The notes under the pieces are model-generated. The model searched no databases. It had not been told where the DNA came from and saw only the letters and a list, made by a program, of their open reading frames with translations. A program made the translations under genes and the position numbers. From contig NZ_FMIZ01000007.1 of assembly GCF_900095865.1 (NCBI RefSeq), positions 620,001 to 684,000 on the forward strand: a stretch of 64,000 nucleotides of DNA, in the 5' to 3' direction. Source of the stretch: Massilioclostridium coli. Its GTDB lineage: Bacteria; Bacillota; Clostridia; Oscillospirales; Ruminococcaceae. Within the stretch, counting starts at the first letter, position 1. Each line of letters opens with the position of its first letter. Positions 8,666 through 16,213 of the stretch are shown here, one piece after another.

Positions 8666-9486
8666 GTGCCTTAGTTCTTGCGGAAGAACGGAAGAGCGAG
8701 AAAAGGCGCAAATAATCTCTGAACTAAGGCGAAAGTATCCGCTGAAAGATTTATTGCAATTATCCGGTCTTGCTCGCAGCACATACTATTACTACTTAAA
8801 GCACCAAAACATGGATAAGTATAAAACAGAAAAAAAGAAATACTGGACATATTTAATACCAACAAAGGCAGATACGGATACCGCAGAATTTTAATCGCTA
8901 TGCGTAACAAAGGTTATGTAATTAACCATAAAACTGTCTTAAAGTTGATGAACAGCCTTGGCTTAAAAGGCAAACAACGCAAAAATGACAAATACCACTC
9001 ATACAAAGGAACGGTTGGAAAGGTTGCAGACAATCTGTTAAAAAGAGATTTTTATGCAGAAAAACCTTTTGAGAAATTAACAACCGATGTTACGCAATTT
9101 AATGTCTGTGATAGCAAAGTATATCTTTCTCCTGTATTCGATTTATTTAACAACGAAGTTGTGTCTTATTCCATTTCAACGAGTCCTAATTTAGAGCAAA
9201 TTAGAGAAATGTTAAACGGGTTGTTTGAAAAACTGCCTACTGATGCAAAACCGATATTTCATTCAGACCAAGGTTGGCAGTATCAGTGCGCCGAGCACCA
9301 AAAGTTGCTAACCGAGCATAACATAACGCAAAGCATGTCCCGCAAGGGCAACTGTATGGATAATGGTGCTATGGAAAACTTTTTTGGCCGACTTAAAGTT
9401 AAAATGTTCTACGGCGAAAAATTCAAAAGCGTTAACGCTTTCATTGATGAATACATTTATTACTACAACAATGAAAGAATTTCCTT
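8666..9486 (+). pseudogene. Frameshifted, truncated IS3-family OrfB transposase
   Basis: Three frames must be joined to read the protein: 'LSALVLAEERKSEKRRK' up to about 8716, 'AQIISELRRKYPLKDLLQLS' onward to about 8840, and 'GRYGYRRILIAMRNKGYVIN' onward. The second change is at an A-run near 8832-8840. The DDE core is otherwise readable: 'KLTTDVTQFNV', 'FHSDQGWQYQ' and 'NCMDNGAMENFFGRLK'. The last normal residues are 'YYNNERISLK', after which the frame runs into the palindrome and stops at 9496; about 20-30 C-terminal residues are lost. A sequencing error could explain a single frame change, but not the truncation. Confidence 0.8.
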
Positions 9487-9525
9487 AAAGTCATGACCAC
9501 CCCTCTTAGGGGTGGTCATGACTTT
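9487..9525. repeat. Perfect 18-bp palindrome with GTCATGAC ends
   Basis: The arms 9487-9504 and 9508-9525 are perfectly complementary around a CTT loop. The sequence GGTCATGAC on the distal arm is shared with the ends of the two short elements at 41107-41328 and 61334-61578, so this is probably a leftover end of the same IS200/IS605-like family. It breaks the IS3 orfB. Confidence 0.6.
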
Positions 9526-9603
9526 TATCAATAGTTCAAATGGTTGTATGGGGATAAAATCAAAAATTGCAATCCAAATCAATAGCAGTTGGTTTTTCTT
9601 ATT

Positions 9604-10002
9604 TTAATCTATCTTCCATGGCTCTGCCCAGAAACCTGTTTGCTGTTTGTTACCCAGTTTCTTCTGAATATCATGGTTGAGTTTGCTTCGCCAATCCTGT
9701 GTATAGGTTCTGGTGTTTTTCAAAAGTTCCTCTACAAATGCAGCAACATCTTCGCCTGTTACCTCTAAAATAGTCTTACCATTAGCAGCGCCTTCCTCAA
9801 ATAAATCAATCAGCCCGTACTGGACCTCCATCATATCATATCCAGCGCCGGAAACAAACTGCCACATATGGTGTTGAATCTTTTGGAACACGTATTGATA
9901 ATCAGCTGGTAGGGTAGCAACCCTTGCCATCTGCTTTTTGTATTCCTGTTTTTCTTTAATCATTTTTCCTATATTAAAATAGTTGTTCAAAAAATCACCC
10001 AT
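9604..10002 (-). CDS. DUF1048 family protein
   Basis: This 132-residue, mostly helical, soluble protein matches the DUF1048 pattern ('NIGKMIKEKQEYKKQMARV', 'LPADYQYVFQKIQHHMW', 'GEDVAAFVEELLKN'). The family is nearly always encoded beside a PadR-type repressor, as here; its start codon overlaps the padR stop region by 8 bp, so the two are co-translated. Its molecular function is unknown. No ABC or other transporter accompanies the pair, unlike in many genomes. Confidence 0.85.
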   Translation of the reverse strand: MGDFLNNYFNIGKMIKEKQEYKKQMARVATLPADYQYVFQKIQHHMWQFVSGAGYDMMEVQYGLIDLFEEGAANGKTILEVTGEDVAAFVEELLKNTRTYTQDWRSKLNHDIQKKLGNKQQTGFWAEPWKID

Positions 10003-10327
10003 TGCTGTTATTCTCCTTTAATTCGTTGATTTTTGAGGATAGAAACTCCCATTTTTCCCAAAATAAGCGGAGTTCTTCCCGCCCAGCATCGTTAAGTGAA
10101 TAGAATTTCCGTGGCGGGCCGAGCGCAGATGGCTTTTTTTGGATGTCTACCAGCTTATTTTTTTCTAGCCTGACTAAAATTGTGTAAACTGTCCCTTCTA
10201 CCACATCGGTAAATCCCATTGTGTTCAATTGGCGGGTAATCTCGTAGCCGTAGGTGTCCTGCCTGCTGATCAATTCTAGAACACAGCCTTCTAATATCCC
10301 TTTTAGCATTTCAGTTATATTTTCCAA
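9995..10327 (-). CDS. PadR-family transcriptional repressor
   Basis: The 110-residue protein shows the PadR winged helix: 'LKGILEGCVLELISRQDTYG', 'EITRQLNTMGF', 'EGTVYTILVRLEKNKLV' and 'PPRKFYSLNDAGREEL', then a dimerisation helix. A TTG start at 10327 is chosen because AAAGGAG lies about 8 nt upstream and the family begins close to this point; longer readings add an unrelated leader. The gene is first in a two-gene unit with DUF1048. An inverted repeat upstream suggests autorepression. Confidence 0.88.
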   Translation of the reverse strand: MENITEMLKGILEGCVLELISRQDTYGYEITRQLNTMGFTDVVEGTVYTILVRLEKNKLVDIQKKPSALGPPRKFYSLNDAGREELRLFWEKWEFLSSKINELKENNSNG

Positions 10328-10369
10328 TTTTTGTTCTCCTTTTTCAATCAGGTAATCTGTACTACTTAT

Positions 10370-10397
10370 TACTACTATATAATAACACATAGTAGTA
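10370..10397 (-). promoter_or_regulatory. Candidate PadR operator
   Basis: TACTACTAT (10370-10378) and ATAGTAGTA (10389-10397) form a perfect 9-bp inverted repeat with a 10-bp spacer, 43 bp before the padR start. PadR dimers bind such dyads over their own promoters. Confidence 0.6.
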
Positions 10398-10541
10398 GAA
10401 ATGTCAATTGTAATTGGCAAGAAAGGTTTGGTGTCCATTCCTGAAATAAGAACACCTAAGCCACAAATACATTTATCTAAAATAGAAAAAACCATCTGTT
10501 ATAAGAAGAATTCTGAGTAGATGGTTTTTCATTACGGTTGC

Positions 10542-10603
10542 TTGACAAAATTAGAAAAAAAGGTATAATAGTTTAAAAAAGAACTGTTTTAAATAAAACT
10601 ATT
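10542..10603 (+). promoter_or_regulatory. Promoter and dyad operator of the marR-MATE unit
   Basis: TTGACA (10542-10547) and TATAAT (10564-10569) are consensus hexamers with a 16-bp spacer. An inverted repeat AATAGTTT / AAACTATT (10567-10574 with 10596-10603) overlaps the -10 and start site, the expected place for a MarR autorepressor site. Confidence 0.7.
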
Positions 10604-10617
10604 TTAGGGGGAATTGG

Positions 10618-11061
10618 ATGGAACGGAATACCGATATTTTAATTAGCATCCGAAAACTTATCAAATTATACGAAGCCATGCTCAAAACCGTCTGCCAGAA
10701 CTATCATTTAACGCAGATTGAGACGGATATTATCAGTTTTTTGCAGAACAACCCTGGTAGGGATACCGCTGGTGATATTGTGGAACTGCGGATGCTTTCC
10801 AAAGGGAACGTATCCCAGGCAGTAGAAAATTTAATCCAAAAATCTTTGTTGGAACGCAGCCAGGACCAAGATGATCGGAGAAAAATCCATCTTTCCTTGC
10901 GTCCAGAAGCAAAACCAATTTTAGAGGAAATACAGCGGATTAGAGAAAAATTCCTAGAAGAAATCTTTGCGGGTTTTTCTGAACAAGAACGGGAACTATA
11001 TGCGGAATGGAATGATCGGATCCGAAACAATGCCAAATCAGCGATGGAAAGGATGGATTAA
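10618..11061 (+). CDS. MarR-family transcriptional regulator
   Basis: The 147-residue protein has the MarR winged helix with 'LTQIETDIISFLQNNPGRDT', 'MLSKGNVSQAVENLIQKSLL' (recognition helix) and the wing 'RSQDQDDRRKIHLSL'. It precedes a MATE exporter by 2 bp, and the pair shares one promoter with a dyad over it. The simplest reading is a ligand-responsive repressor of the exporter and itself. Confidence 0.9.
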   Translation: MERNTDILISIRKLIKLYEAMLKTVCQNYHLTQIETDIISFLQNNPGRDTAGDIVELRMLSKGNVSQAVENLIQKSLLERSQDQDDRRKIHLSLRPEAKPILEEIQRIREKFLEEIFAGFSEQERELYAEWNDRIRNNAKSAMERMD

Positions 11062-11063
11062 CT

Positions 11064-12443
11064 GTGGAAAAAGAGAAAGATTTTTTAGGCAAAGAGCCTG
11101 TGAATAAACTACTTTGGAAATTGGCGCTGCCTACTGTAACAGCACAAATCATTAATATGTTGTACAATATTGTAGACCGCATCTATATCGGACATATCCC
11201 AGAAGAAGGCACTTTGGCGCTAACAGGGGTAGGAGTTTGTATGCCGTTGATTATGATTGTAACAGCATTTGCCGCATTAGTCAGCAACGGGGGCGCTCCA
11301 AGAGCTTCCATTTATATGGGAAAAGGAGAAAAAGAGCTGGCGGAAAAAACTTTGGGGAACTGTTTTAGCCTCCAAATTATCATTTCATTGTTGTTAACAA
11401 CAGTTTTGTTGATTTGGAACCGTGATTTTCTTATGGCATTTGGCGCCAGCAACAATACCATTGAATATGGTGTCAGCTACATGAACATTTATGCCATTGG
11501 GACGATTTTTGTACAGTTGACATTGGGGATGAATGCCTTTATTACTGCCCAGGGCTTTGCAAAAACAGGGATGTTATCTGTGTTAATTGGTGCAGTATGT
11601 AATATTGTGCTAGACCCAATTTTTATCTTTGGATTCGGTATGGGAGTACGTGGAGCTGCTTTAGCCACCATTCTTTCCCAGGCAGTTTCCTGTATTTGGG
11701 TGTTAAATTTCTTGTTTGGCAAAAGGACCTTTTTAAAGATCCGCAAACGTCACTTAATGCTAAAATCAAAAATCATTTTGCCAAGTTTGGCATTGGGGCT
11801 TGCTGTATTTATTATGCAGGCAAGCGAGAGCGTGATTTCTATCTGCTTTAACTCCTCATTATTGCGATACGGTGGAGATATTGCGGTTGGAGCCATGACG
11901 ATTTTAACCAGTGTAATGCAGTTTGCCATGCTTCCGTTACAGGGGCTGGGGCAAGGGGCGCAGCCAATTATCAGCTATAACTATGGTGCGCGCAATGTGG
12001 ACAGGGTAAAATCTGCTTTTCGGCTGTTGCTAAAAGCAAGCCTGTTCTACTCTTGTCTACTGTGGGCGCTAATTCTGTTATTCCCTCAAGTATTTGCAGC
12101 CTTGTTTACTTCGGATCCAGCTTTGTTGGAATTCACCAAAACAGCATTGCGGATTTATACAGCTTGCTTGCTGCTGTTTGGAATCCAAATGGCATGCCAA
12201 ATGACATTCAACTCATTGGGCAACGCAAAAGCATCTATTTTAGTTGCGGTCATGCGTAAATTTATTTTGCTGATTCCACTTATCTACCTTTTACCACTTA
12301 TTTTTTCTTCCAATAAAACAACAGCGGTTTATCTGGCTGAACCAGTTGCGGATTTTCTGGCCGTCAGCTTTACCGCTATCCTGTTTATCTTCCAGTTTAA
12401 AAAGGCATTGGCGGAAATGTCCAATTCCCCAAAGCAAAATTAA
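11064..12443 (+). CDS. MATE-family multidrug efflux transporter
   Basis: This 459-residue integral membrane protein has about 12 transmembrane segments and the MATE fold's early 'LALPTVTAQIINMLYNIVDR' and 'PLQGLGQGAQPIISYNYGAR' in the second half. The family exports cationic drugs or metabolites using Na+ or H+ gradients. A GTG start at 11064 is used, 2 bp after the marR stop, with purine-rich sequence in the marR end as the ribosome-binding site; translation is probably coupled. The substrate cannot be predicted. Confidence 0.9.
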   Translation: MEKEKDFLGKEPVNKLLWKLALPTVTAQIINMLYNIVDRIYIGHIPEEGTLALTGVGVCMPLIMIVTAFAALVSNGGAPRASIYMGKGEKELAEKTLGNCFSLQIIISLLLTTVLLIWNRDFLMAFGASNNTIEYGVSYMNIYAIGTIFVQLTLGMNAFITAQGFAKTGMLSVLIGAVCNIVLDPIFIFGFGMGVRGAALATILSQAVSCIWVLNFLFGKRTFLKIRKRHLMLKSKIILPSLALGLAVFIMQASESVISICFNSSLLRYGGDIAVGAMTILTSVMQFAMLPLQGLGQGAQPIISYNYGARNVDRVKSAFRLLLKASLFYSCLLWALILLFPQVFAALFTSDPALLEFTKTALRIYTACLLLFGIQMACQMTFNSLGNAKASILVAVMRKFILLIPLIYLLPLIFSSNKTTAVYLAEPVADFLAVSFTAILFIFQFKKALAEMSNSPKQN

Positions 12444-13237
12444 GCTAGCATAATGCTACCAAAAAGAAAAGCCATTTTCTCGTAAACGGAATACCTTTTC
12501 CGCATTGGATAGAAAAATTTCACTGGCTATCTGTTTGGTATTACTGTTTCGATTTTGTTGCGACTATCCAATATAGTTTGTGGCTAAGCACAGCAGCAAC
12601 GAAAATAAACCACATCGTATGGACGGGAAACTAATCCTAGATCTTTTCGGATTCGTCTCATTGAAGGAAGTATAGTGTATCCTATTATAGGAAAAAGCTT
12701 TCTTTCGGGAAAGCTTTTTTCAATATATCTTCGACAAAATCAGCACAAGCGATATAACCTGATTCTATTTCTCAGGTAGTACTTTTTGATGATCCAATTT
12801 ATAAAAAATGGAAAAAATAAGGCGTTTTATTCTCTAGAATACTGAAATCCAGTACGATTGGTAAAGGGAAAGATAAAAATAAAGCATCCAGTTAGGAACA
12901 AAAATTACGAAACCGGCCAATTTTTTGATCACATCCTTATAGAAATATTGGAAGATGAAATGCTAAAAAATAGATGTGTCTACCAAAATCAATACCATCA
13001 GGGACATTGTACAGACTTGGAAAGATTACAATTGGTAAATGAGTAGGGGTAAAAAGAGGCTACTTATCTCCTCCGGTAAGTGATTATGTAACGTCAAAAA
13101 CTCAAGGCCGTCACTTCAGTAGAGTACAAAACAATATCTTTGTATCACGTGATATACTATTCATGATTTCTCAGATACCGGTAAGTATCTGTATGCAATA
13201 TTAACCATTGCTTATATGCTTTTTTCCGAGCCCATAA
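12444..13237. other. Gene-poor stretch with one terminator and unrecognised debris
   Basis: No convincing gene is visible. A 62-codon open frame at 12858-13046 has no ribosome-binding site and no recognisable family. An intrinsic terminator lies at 12692-12720. The stretch lies between the MATE gene and an IS3 fragment and is probably decayed mobile DNA. Confidence 0.5.
12692..12720 (+). terminator. Intrinsic terminator
   Basis: An 11-bp stem (12692-12702 with 12709-12719) is followed by a T-run. It lies 250 bp beyond the MATE gene. Confidence 0.7.
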
Positions 13238-13471
13238 CACTATAACATACTTCGGTCAATGTCGCGAGAGGGAACTTCAACAGATAATCCAATCATAGAA
13301 GCACGAAACGGATGGGTGAAAGAAGAACTCTACCTTGACTTTAGGTTGGCAACCACGGACGATGTTCACTTACTCTTGGATAGGTATGTATATTACTTCA
13401 ATAACAGGCGGTCCGCAGCCGTCTTAGGCTATAAAAGCCCAGTTCAGTACAAGACCGAACTGGGCTTTTAA
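13238..13471 (+). pseudogene. C-terminal fragment of an IS3-family transposase
   Basis: About 75 codons encode the end of an IS3 OrfB: 'SMSREGTSTDNPIIEARNGW' surrounds the catalytic glutamate region, followed by 'YVYYFNNRRSAAVLGYKSPV' and a stop after 'YKTELGF'. An in-frame TAA at 13235 blocks upstream reading and the first two catalytic aspartates are absent. Right-terminal sequence typical of the family (GTGTCTAC followed by a T-run and TTGACA) lies at about 13489-13512. It differs from the IS at 8294-9486, so this is a second element. Confidence 0.8.
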
Positions 13472-13617
13472 TACTATGGTATTTTTGGTGTCTACTTTTT
13501 CTTGACAGATGCACTTAGATGGTGACCGTGACTTTAAAATAATTAGTGTAAAACACCTTTAACGAGAAAATCCTCACTGAATAGGTAGAAAAAGGATTTC
13601 CTTTTGTTTCATATTCC

Positions 13618-13971
13618 TTAGCGTTTTAAGCTGAGCAGTACGACACCAATGAGGATGAGCCCGCTTGCTAAAATCTGAACCCAGCTGACAGATTCATGCA
13701 GGAACAGCACAGAGGCCACCATAACACCAATAAAGATAATACCAGTGGTAATTGGATAAATTTTGCTCAAATCAAATTTGGATACCAAAACCAGGTAGAT
13801 CAAAAAGCTGGAGATATAACATAACATTCCAAAAATCGAAATTAAGCTGATTTTAAAGCTGAAAATCCCAGATGATACCCCCAGGCTAATTCCTGTTTGG
13901 CTCCCTAGTTTGAATAGGACCAGTCCAGAACAAGATAATAAAATATAAAGCGCGGCGATAATATATTGCAT
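13618..13971 (-). CDS. Small EamA/SMR-type membrane transporter
   Basis: The 117-residue protein has four transmembrane segments and a pattern close to a half-size EamA or small multidrug resistance protein ('SKFDLSKIYPITTGIIFIGV', 'HESVSWVQILASGLILIGVV'). It is the last gene of a three-gene unit with a DUF2304 protein and a GT2 glycosyltransferase. In such sets small EmrE-like proteins are thought to move undecaprenyl-linked sugars across the membrane, analogous to ArnE/F; that role is inferred here from context. Confidence 0.8.
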   Translation of the reverse strand: MQYIIAALYILLSCSGLVLFKLGSQTGISLGVSSGIFSFKISLISIFGMLCYISSFLIYLVLVSKFDLSKIYPITTGIIFIGVMVASVLFLHESVSWVQILASGLILIGVVLLSLKR

Positions 13972-13997
13972 TTTTATTCCCCCATTTTTACAAACAA

Positions 13998-14411
13998 TTA
14001 TTGCTGATCTGTTGTGTCATTATTAGAATTCTTTGTAGAAGAAGAGTCCGTTGAATCAGAGGTTTTTTCTTCTAAATCCCGGATACGACGCTCCAAAATG
14101 GCGACAGCTTGGGTTAAGCGGGTTAAACGGCTTGTCTGGTTGGATACAATTAAGGTGAGTGAAATTAAAATAACTAGGACAAAAATACCTTCCAGCATAA
14201 AGATAAAGTTAGAAGGGACTTCCACACCAATCCATTTGGATACCTGAATGGAAAGTTGCGGGAAGATAATCATAATTAACAGGATAATGCTGGAGAAAAT
14301 CCAGATTAAAGAGTATTTTAAAGAGAGTTTTCCTTTCCGTAATAGGTGGATAATGGCAAGCAGAAAAATGACAACCAAAACCAATAACACGATTTGTAAT
14401 GCAAGTGACAT
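13998..14411 (-). CDS. DUF2304 family membrane protein
   Basis: The 137-residue protein has three hydrophobic segments (about residues 2-22, 32-50 and 70-92), followed by a short coiled coil ('RLTRLTQAVAILERRIRDLE') and a Ser/Thr/Asn-rich tail. This layout is the DUF2304 family, which is regularly encoded next to GT2 enzymes that make polyprenyl-phosphate sugars. The start lies 3 bp after the glycosyltransferase stop, so the genes are translated together. It probably helps membrane presentation of the lipid-linked sugar; direct function is unproven. Confidence 0.85.
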   Translation of the reverse strand: MSLALQIVLLVLVVIFLLAIIHLLRKGKLSLKYSLIWIFSSIILLIMIIFPQLSIQVSKWIGVEVPSNFIFMLEGIFVLVILISLTLIVSNQTSRLTRLTQAVAILERRIRDLEEKTSDSTDSSSTKNSNNDTTDQQ

Positions 14412-14414
14412 TTT

Positions 14415-15134
14415 TTATTCCCCCTTTTTACGGATTGCCTGGATGAGCAACGCCAGTTCTACTTTGCACATATAGTAAATAGACTTAAAGCCGGAAATAG
14501 AGGAGGTTCCTCCTTGGCGTTCGTTCATTACCACAGGCACTTCTTCAATTTTATACCCATTGCGGATGACAGAGATAATCGCTTCTGGTTCCGGATAATC
14601 CTGGGCATAGTGGTCCACAAAAAAGTGGATTAATTTTTTATTGCAGGCACGGAATCCGCTGGTTACATCCAATACTTTGGAGCGGCAGAGGATTTTTAAG
14701 CTGGTGCTGATGATTTTAATCCCCAATTGACGCATCCCAGTGGACTGGAATCCTGTTTTTTCAATATAGCGGGAACCAATTGCCATGTCAGCTTGTCCAT
14801 TCACCAAAGGTTGAATTAATTTTTGGATATAATGTGGGTCATGCTGGCCATCTCCATCTAGTTGGATGGCAATGTCATAATTGTTTTGGTAGGCGTACAA
14901 ATATCCTGTTTGCATTCCGCCGCCAATCCCCAGGTTGACAGGCAAGTCAATAAATGAAAAATGGTTTTGTTTTAATATATTAAGTGTATTATCTTTGGAG
15001 CCATCGTTGATTACTACATAATCCACTTGATGTTCCATGGTACTACAGGCTTGTTTTAGGTTTTCCACTGTGTTTTGGATGCTTTCCTGTTCGTTATAAG
15101 CAGGAATAATCACCAAAATACGAAGCTTCTTCAT
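14415..15134 (-). CDS. GT2 glycosyltransferase, polyprenyl-phosphate sugar synthase type
   Basis: This 239-residue GT-A enzyme shows 'ILVIIPAYNEQESI', 'VVINDGSKDNT', 'IAIQLDGDGQHDP' (metal-binding DxD-type motif) and 'VTSGFRACNKKL'. It resembles dolichol-phosphate mannosyltransferase-like proteins without the C-terminal membrane domain; the adjacent DUF2304 and EamA-like proteins may supply the membrane part. It would transfer a sugar from an NDP donor to undecaprenyl phosphate for envelope glycosylation. It is the first gene of the unit; a good ribosome-binding site (AGGAGG) precedes it. Confidence 0.88.
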   Translation of the reverse strand: MKKLRILVIIPAYNEQESIQNTVENLKQACSTMEHQVDYVVINDGSKDNTLNILKQNHFSFIDLPVNLGIGGGMQTGYLYAYQNNYDIAIQLDGDGQHDPHYIQKLIQPLVNGQADMAIGSRYIEKTGFQSTGMRQLGIKIISTSLKILCRSKVLDVTSGFRACNKKLIHFFVDHYAQDYPEPEAIISVIRNGYKIEEVPVVMNERQGGTSSISGFKSIYYMCKVELALLIQAIRKKGE

Positions 15135-15458
15135 AATATCCTCCTTTTATTGATGTCTTTGGAACGATAATAGTAACAAATTGATTACAACTAAAAAATT
15201 ATACCATAAATTCTACCAATACACAAGAAAATTTACCAAAAAGCCGGATAATTTTTTCGTTTTTGTCGAAAATAGGAGAAATAAATGATGTTATTTTTGT
15301 GTTGTAATGGTAGGGTATATAAATGAAATCAAACAATCCACTATTATAGAAACCATTCGATTTTTAGGATAAGATGCTGAAATACTCCATAGTAAAGTTG
15401 GTTCTGATTTTTGATGAACACTATTTTATATCATTGCCGTTTTTTGTGATTTATAAAC

Positions 15459-15492
15459 AAAAAAGTCCCATTGGAAAACCAATGGGAAAAAA
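15459..15492 (-). terminator. Intrinsic terminator of the MIF-like gene
   Basis: A 9-bp stem (15466-15474 with 15479-15487) with A/T runs on both sides lies directly after the stop codon on the minus strand. Confidence 0.75.
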
Positions 15493-15497
15493 CTAGT

Positions 15498-15842
15498 TTA
15501 AAAATTAGACCCGTTCCAGCCCCAATGCTCAAATTCAGAGTAGGTAACATAAATGCGGGATGGCTGGATACCAAGCACCTGATGGAAAATCTGGCTAATT
15601 TTTTCGGTTAGTGCTTCATACTGCTCCCCAGTGAAGCCGCCAAACACCTTCACTTCCACCATAGCGCAGGGGTTATTTTGATTGCCTTGGAAATACATAT
15701 GGCACTGCTGTTCAAAATCCAGCATTAGCCACTGTTCTGATTTTCCAGGTAGCAGGGAGATCGCCTCGCCTAGCTGTGTTTTTAAGCTTTTTTCCTGTTC
15801 GGGTGAAATTTCATTGCTTACTTTTGTGTGGATATATGGCAT
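15498..15842 (-). CDS. MIF-family tautomerase-like protein
   Basis: Starting at the ATG 7 nt after AGGAGG gives a 114-residue protein, the exact size of macrophage migration inhibitory factor (MIF) family members. The N-terminus is 'MPYIHTKVS', so after removal of Met the catalytic Pro1 is exposed, and 'YFQGNQNNPCAMVEVKVFG' and 'VLGIQPSRIYVTYSEFEHWG' match MIF beta strands 2-4 and the C-terminus. Family members tautomerise phenylpyruvate or similar keto-enol substrates as homotrimers; the eukaryotic homologue is a cytokine. It stands alone with its own terminator. The bacterial role is unknown. Confidence 0.85.
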   Translation of the reverse strand: MPYIHTKVSNEISPEQEKSLKTQLGEAISLLPGKSEQWLMLDFEQQCHMYFQGNQNNPCAMVEVKVFGGFTGEQYEALTEKISQIFHQVLGIQPSRIYVTYSEFEHWGWNGSNF

Positions 15843-16162
15843 AAAGAACCTCCTCAATTCTGTGTCATTATTTTGTCTTTTCAATGGGGATATATACTAA
15901 TCAAAATCGTAAGGACGTTTTGGAACATCTAGGAAAACCCCACTATTCTTGTTGTAACTATCTGCCCTATATTTTCAAATAGGAGAACACAAAGCCATAT
16001 TACTGGTGAAGCAGGGAAATGTAACGTCCTGAGAGGATACTGGCAAATGCTGTACTGCCCGTCAGTTGCTACAACGCCTTGTTGATTTTCCAATAAGAGC
16101 TTTTGATCATCACTCAATTGATTTGTCTTGTAGTTGTCCGCGGTAGATATTTTTCACTAACG
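15843..16162. other. Intergenic stretch without recognised gene
   Basis: About 320 bp between the MIF-like gene and the aconitase terminator. Only a 62-codon minus-strand frame without ribosome-binding site or family resemblance is seen. It must contain the promoter of the MIF-like gene, but no clear hexamers stand out. Confidence 0.5.
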
Positions 16163-16198
16163 CAAAACAGCTTGAAACGTTCATTCCAAGCTGTTTTG
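16163..16198 (-). terminator. Intrinsic terminator of the aconitase gene
   Basis: A perfect 12-bp stem (16163-16174 with 16187-16198) begins 16 bp after the aconitase stop. Confidence 0.7.
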
Positions 16199-16213
16199 TA
16201 TAATATGTAACAA

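Larger units (their letters stand above)
8294..9486 (+). mobile_element. Degenerate IS3-family (IS150-like) element, right end lost
   Basis: The left end is recognisable at about 8298-8334, where TGCACCCCAAAAG and CTTTTGGAGTGCA form an inverted repeat typical of an IS terminus with a protective hairpin. orfA is intact; orfB has at least two frame changes and ends at 9486, where homology to IS3 transposases breaks off into a long palindrome. No right inverted repeat is present, so the element cannot move by itself. Confidence 0.75.

Noticed and set aside
9995-10495. Longer padR reading with a 56-residue N-terminal extension
   Set aside because: The extension reads through the operator-like dyad and promoter; the TTG at 10327 has a good ribosome-binding site and fits the family length.
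12858-13046. 62-codon frame between the MATE gene and the IS3 fragment
   Set aside because: No ribosome-binding site, no family, odd composition; probably chance in decayed DNA.
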